From JBHHYN01 sp046757565 (GTDB taxonomy: Bacteria; Pseudomonadota; Gammaproteobacteria; Eutrophobiales; Eutrophobiaceae): a stretch of DNA of 25,140 nucleotides. Of this stretch, positions 22,031 to 25,140 are shown in pieces (positions within the stretch are counted from its first letter, which is position 1; every line of letters starts with the position of its first letter). A program made the position numbers and the translations under genes. The notes beneath the pieces are model-generated. The model did not search any database. It was given only the letters and a program-made list of their open reading frames with translations, and had not been told where the DNA came from. The stretch lies in contig JBHHYN010000030.1 of assembly GCA_046757565.1 (NCBI GenBank), positions 1 through 25,140 on the forward strand, given 5' to 3'.

Positions 22031-23700
22031 ATACTGCAGGCAGTGACAGAGGGCCGTGTGACCGTTTTCGCGGCAGGGAATTCGGGGTCCATCTGGATCC
22101 ACAGCGTATGCAACAAGAGGCGGCGGCGGGGAGGTGGCCCAATCGAGTGTTGCTCGATTACTTCGATGTAACCGTAAGGGATCATCCATGGGATCTGGCT
22201 CTGGTGGCTTACCGGATGGAAGACGGAACCCGGTCCGATTTCAGCTACGCCGAGCTGGACGAACTTGTCGATCTCATCTCCGCAAATCTGAGCAGGTTGG
22301 GCGTCAGCAGGGGCGATACCGTTTCCTATCAACTGCCGAACTGGTGGGAATCTGTGGCGATTCATCTTGCTTGCCTGAGAGTCGGTGCGGTAAGCAATCC
22401 ACTTATGCCGATTTTCCGGGAACGGGAACTGCAGTTCATGCTGAACAATGCCGAAAGCAAGGTGTTAATCGTACCCAAATCATTCAGAAAGTTCGATCAT
22501 GAGGGTCTGGCTGCCGGACTTCAGAAAAGCTTTCCATTGCTACATGTCCTGGTTATCGGTGGTAAAGGCGATCACTCTTTCGAAACGGCATTACTCGGAA
22601 GCTGTGGGCAAACACCTCACGAGGAAGAGTGCCGAATCCGGCCCAACGATGTCATGAAGCTTATGTATACCTCCGGAACAACAGGAGAGCCCAAGGGAGT
22701 GTTACATACGTCGAATACACTGCTTAGCTCCCTGCACCGGGTTTCTGAACGGTTGAACCTGGGAGGGCGTGACGTATTATTTATGCCATCACCGTTCGCA
22801 CATAGTATCGGGTTCTGTTATGGAATGATGATGTCTATCTACCTTGGCCGGCCACTGATAACCATGGATATCTGGGATCGGGAGAAGGCTGTCGATATTA
22901 TCGAAGAGCACCGCGTTACCTACACGTTTGGCGCTACGCCGTTTCTTTCCGACCTGATCGACGTCGCTGGAATTGACAAAAGAGATATTGAAAATTTTCG
23001 CTTATTTATGACGGCAGGGGCGCCGGTACCGCCTTCTCTCGTGGAATCAGCGACCACTACCCTGAATGCAGATGTCATCTGTGGCTGGGGCATGACGGAG
23101 ACGGGGCTGGTGACAACCACTTTACCCGCTGAGATGCAGGCGGGGCTGGGCACGGATGGAATTGCCTTGCCGGATCATGAAATTCGTATCGCCGGGGCCG
23201 GTAATTCAGGGCTTCCGGCGGGAGAGGCGGGAGAACTCCTGTGCCGCGGCCCCACTACCTTCATCGGCTATTTCAAACGGCCGGATCTTTACGCTGTAGA
23301 TGCACACGGATGGTTTGATACCGGTGATGTGGCCCGGATGAATGAGCGGGGATATATTAATATAGTGGGGCGCAGTAAAGATATCATCATTAGAGGGGGG
23401 GAAAATATTCCCGTGGTGGAGGTAGAGAAATTGATGTTTGAGATGCCCCAAATCAGAGAGGTTGCACTGGTGGCCATGCCGGATCCCAGACTCGGGGAAA
23501 AGGGCTGCGCGTTCGTCACGTTACATGAAGGCTGCACCCTGACTCTGGAGGAATTGACAGATTTTCTTGAAGAAAAGAAACTGGCCCGCCAGTATATGCC
23601 GGAACGGCTGGAAATCCTTGATAAAATGCTGATTACACCAAGTGGAAAAATTCAGAAATACGCCCTGCGTGAAATTGTGAATCAAAGGGTCACCCATTAG
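22027..23700 (+). CDS. Acyl-CoA ligase, AliA-like (cyclohexanecarboxylate-CoA ligase type)
   Basis: A 557-residue AMP-forming acyl-CoA synthetase of the ANL superfamily, which activates a carboxylic acid with ATP and CoA. Landmarks are complete: the P-loop YTSGTTGEPKG, GWGMTETG, GWFDTGDVARM, GRSKDIIIRGGENI, and the C-terminal catalytic Lys in PSGKIQKYALRE. The segment VSNPLMPIFRERELQFML and the FRKFDH stretch are typical, from memory, of AliA-type cyclohexanecarboxylate-CoA ligases and related medium-chain or alicyclic acid ligases. The start is TTG 22027, 8 nt after GGAGA and overlapping the previous stop, so translation is coupled. It is the last gene of the operon; no obvious terminator follows. 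Confidence 0.88.
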   Translation: MNTAGSDRGPCDRFRGREFGVHLDPQRMQQEAAAGRWPNRVLLDYFDVTVRDHPWDLALVAYRMEDGTRSDFSYAELDELVDLISANLSRLGVSRGDTVSYQLPNWWESVAIHLACLRVGAVSNPLMPIFRERELQFMLNNAESKVLIVPKSFRKFDHEGLAAGLQKSFPLLHVLVIGGKGDHSFETALLGSCGQTPHEEECRIRPNDVMKLMYTSGTTGEPKGVLHTSNTLLSSLHRVSERLNLGGRDVLFMPSPFAHSIGFCYGMMMSIYLGRPLITMDIWDREKAVDIIEEHRVTYTFGATPFLSDLIDVAGIDKRDIENFRLFMTAGAPVPPSLVESATTTLNADVICGWGMTETGLVTTTLPAEMQAGLGTDGIALPDHEIRIAGAGNSGLPAGEAGELLCRGPTTFIGYFKRPDLYAVDAHGWFDTGDVARMNERGYINIVGRSKDIIIRGGENIPVVEVEKLMFEMPQIREVALVAMPDPRLGEKGCAFVTLHEGCTLTLEELTDFLEEKKLARQYMPERLEILDKMLITPSGKIQKYALREIVNQRVTH

Positions 23701-23809
23701 CCGTCTCCAGTCAAGTGGGCGATTGATTCATGAATAGGAGGATTGATTTAAACGAATGGACTTGTTAAATTACCATTATGGAGAACCATCATACAAGGAA
23801 AGTATAGCT

Positions 23810-24312
23810 ATGCCTCGCAAACCTCGCTTTGTTCTCCCTGGTGAGCCACAACATATTATTATACGTGGCGTGAATCGGAAACCTGTTTTTTATAATAACC
23901 AGGATTACCGCTACTATCTTGGGCGATTAAAGGAAGCCATAGAAAAACATAATTGTCACTTGCACACCTATGTGCTAATGACGAATCATATCCATTTATT
24001 AATGTCACCCACCACCGGGAAAGGCATAGGCAAGGCCATTCAAATGTTGGGCCGGTACTATACAAATACCGTGAATTGGGGCGCAATAATGAGGAGCGGC
24101 AGGTGGCCTATCGTGGGTTGTTCAAAGCCCATATATCAGAGAAGAAATTGACTGAAATACGTGCAGCGACAAACAAGGAATGGGTATTGGGGAGCGACTA
24201 CTTTAAAGAGAGGATTAGTAGGCAATTGGCAAGGCGAGTTACACCTATGACACGAGGAGGAGACAGGAAGAGTGAAACATTTAGAAAGCAGAATGGTATC
24301 GATCGACACTAA
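23810..24312 (+). pseudogene. REP-associated-type (Y1) transposase remnant with internal deletion
   Basis: The reading frame opens MPRKPRFVLPGEPQHIIIRG with AAGGAA 9 nt before the ATG. It continues through the HUH motif (MTNHIHLLMSP) to the GKAIQMLGRYY segment near 24060. There the frame changes by one and the sequence jumps to the C-terminal part (ELGRNNEERQVAYRGLF, then ATNKEWVLGSDYF and RGGDRKS, ending 24312). Roughly 60-70 residues that normally lie between, including the RRSGTLWEGRY and ELNPVRA region with the catalytic Tyr, are missing. The protein cannot be an active nuclease. Both halves are clearly one family, so a single internal deletion is the simplest explanation. Confidence 0.85.
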
Positions 24313-24462
24313 CCCGTTGATTCTCATCAACGGTCACAGGGCAATTGCCTGGCTGGTTAAGTTTCGATGCGGCGAGCCACGCGCTGAACCGTATATCGCA
24401 CTGATATCAATGTATACTGACTCTCTGATTTCATATTTGAAATATCACAGGTTAAGTATGGC

Positions 24463-24763
24463 TATCCCCTAAACAGGGTAGGTCATACATACCCCAAACA
24501 GGGGATATGGTTGGTCTTAACGAAGTGATATAAAGAAACCATACAGGCAGAGTATCACTAACGGTGTGCCGTGCGTGGACGCGGTTCAGTATGTAACAGG
24601 AATGATTGTATACAGAAAAACATACGCCTGAAAAAAGATCTGTGCCGGTTCCGCTATACCTTCAGGCAGTAATATAAAGGGACGACACAGGTTGGGGGAT
24701 CAGGAACGGTTCCTTATGAGGGGATGCGGTGACATACATAACAGGAATAGTTGTATACAGAAA
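24463..24763. repeat. Cluster of inverted and direct repeats
   Basis: Inverted pairs: TATCCCCT/AGGGGATA (24463-24507), AGTGATA/TATCACT (24524-24559), GCCTGAA/TTCAGGC (24626-24667), and AGGAAC-G-GTTCCT (24702-24714). A 25-bp direct repeat starting TAACAGGAAT and ending TTGTATACAGAAA/T occurs at 24594-24618 and 24739-24763 with two mismatches. There is no ORF through it. It may be the terminal structure of a degraded element or encode a structured RNA. Confidence 0.55.
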
Positions 24764-24889
24764 TGAATCCTGCCTGGGAATAGGACCGTCGAGTATGCCT
24801 GGTTAGCGTTGCATTGCCTGGTGAAATGATTCAACGTGTATCGTAAAAAGGTGCTACGATTGGGATAGAACTCAATAAGGAGAAGGGAG

Positions 24890-25003
24890 ATGGAGATCTG
24901 TCTTAACGGGAAACATGGATATCCGCAGGGAGCCTGGCGGCAATTCCTTTCTTTTGGGCTCTTAAGCAGAATCTGTGGGTTAACAAGAAAGACTTTTGAA
25001 TAA
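24890..25003 (+). CDS. Possible 37-residue small protein
   Basis: ATG 24890 follows a strong AAGGAG (24877-24882) at 7 nt spacing and opens a 37-codon frame (MEICLNGKHGYPQGAWRQF...) ending TAA 25001-25003. A TGCTACGAT stretch about 30 bp upstream could be an extended -10. There is no known domain, no signal peptide and no membrane segment. The good ribosome site is the only support. Confidence 0.25.
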   Translation: MEICLNGKHGYPQGAWRQFLSFGLLSRICGLTRKTFE

Positions 25004-25140
25004 AAACTGATTAAATTAAATAGAGAAAGTTAAGCTTGAAACAGCGCATTTTATTCCTGTGTCTATATTTACCCGACAATTAATTCGCCGCTCACGCGCG
25101 TCCTCGGTAACTGTTCCTGACGTTACTCTACCTCATACAT

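Larger units (their letters stand above)
24313..25140. other. AT-rich, hairpin-rich noncoding tail
   Basis: About 830 bp after the transposase remnant, poorer in GC than the metabolic genes. It starts with a hairpin CCGTTGA/TCAACGG (24314-24333), contains a cluster of inverted and direct repeats (24463-24763) and one possible small ORF (24890-25003). The last 137 bp show nothing I recognise. Confidence 0.55.

Noticed and set aside
24272..24472. 66-codon ORF overlapping the end of the transposase remnant
   Set aside because: It overlaps the conserved C-terminal frame of the remnant and crosses a hairpin; no motif or ribosome site supports it.

Overview
This 25.1 kb window looks like a chromosomal segment of a free-living, respiring gammaproteobacterium. 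The case rests on a TonB2-type energisation operon with a DUF3450 protein, an electron-transfer-flavoprotein:ubiquinone oxidoreductase, a TesB thioesterase, a DadA-like dehydrogenase, and a tRNA-Leu with an encoded CCA end. No taxonomic marker is present, so the genus is not assigned. Most genes look like ordinary moderately GC-rich core DNA. The Fic gene (4490-5566) and the right end (23.7-25.1 kb) are more AT-rich and look acquired or degraded.

Left part (1-5.9 kb). A cut-off secreted DUF4124-like protein faces away from a perfect 30-bp palindrome. Next comes a two-gene unit, an isochorismatase/N-carbamoylsarcosine-amidase-like cysteine hydrolase plus a PuuE-like polysaccharide-deacetylase-fold hydrolase. 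It is bracketed by two nearly identical 97-bp direct repeats exactly 1800 bp apart. After it lies a dense patch of repeats: a GIY-YIG nuclease gene killed by one stop codon and framed by 28-bp inverted hairpins, a 118-bp tandem duplication, an SDR protein lacking the catalytic Tyr, and a 174-bp MITE-like element with 16-bp terminal inverted repeats. A self-inhibited class II Fic AMPylase and a tRNA-Leu(CAA) follow on the minus strand.

Middle part (6.7-17.2 kb). A six-gene operon encodes DUF3450, a TtpC-like ExbB, ExbB2, ExbD, TonB and a TPR protein. It should energise TonB-dependent outer-membrane transport. Then come ETF-QO, a convergent TesB, a third copy of the dispersed repeat, a zinc-independent MDR oxidoreductase and a DadA-like FAD enzyme.

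Right part (17.2-23.7 kb). A TetR regulator precedes a five-gene CoA-ester operon: BadH-like SDR, unusual crotonase, acyl-CoA dehydrogenase, canonical enoyl-CoA hydratase, and AliA-like acyl-CoA ligase. Three copies of the palindrome TGAATGA-N4-TCATTCA lie upstream of the regulator (one) and the operon (two, one overlapping a good sigma-70 promoter). This site matches, from memory, the box of the Bacillus acyl-CoA-responsive regulator FadR. Together the five enzymes supply every step needed to activate, desaturate, hydrate, oxidise and possibly cleave a cyclic carboxylic acid CoA ester. Electrons from the dehydrogenase could reach quinone through the ETF-QO encoded nearby.

Far right (23.7-25.1 kb). 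A REP-associated-type transposase has an internal deletion. It is followed by about 0.8 kb of hairpin-rich DNA and one possible 37-residue small protein.
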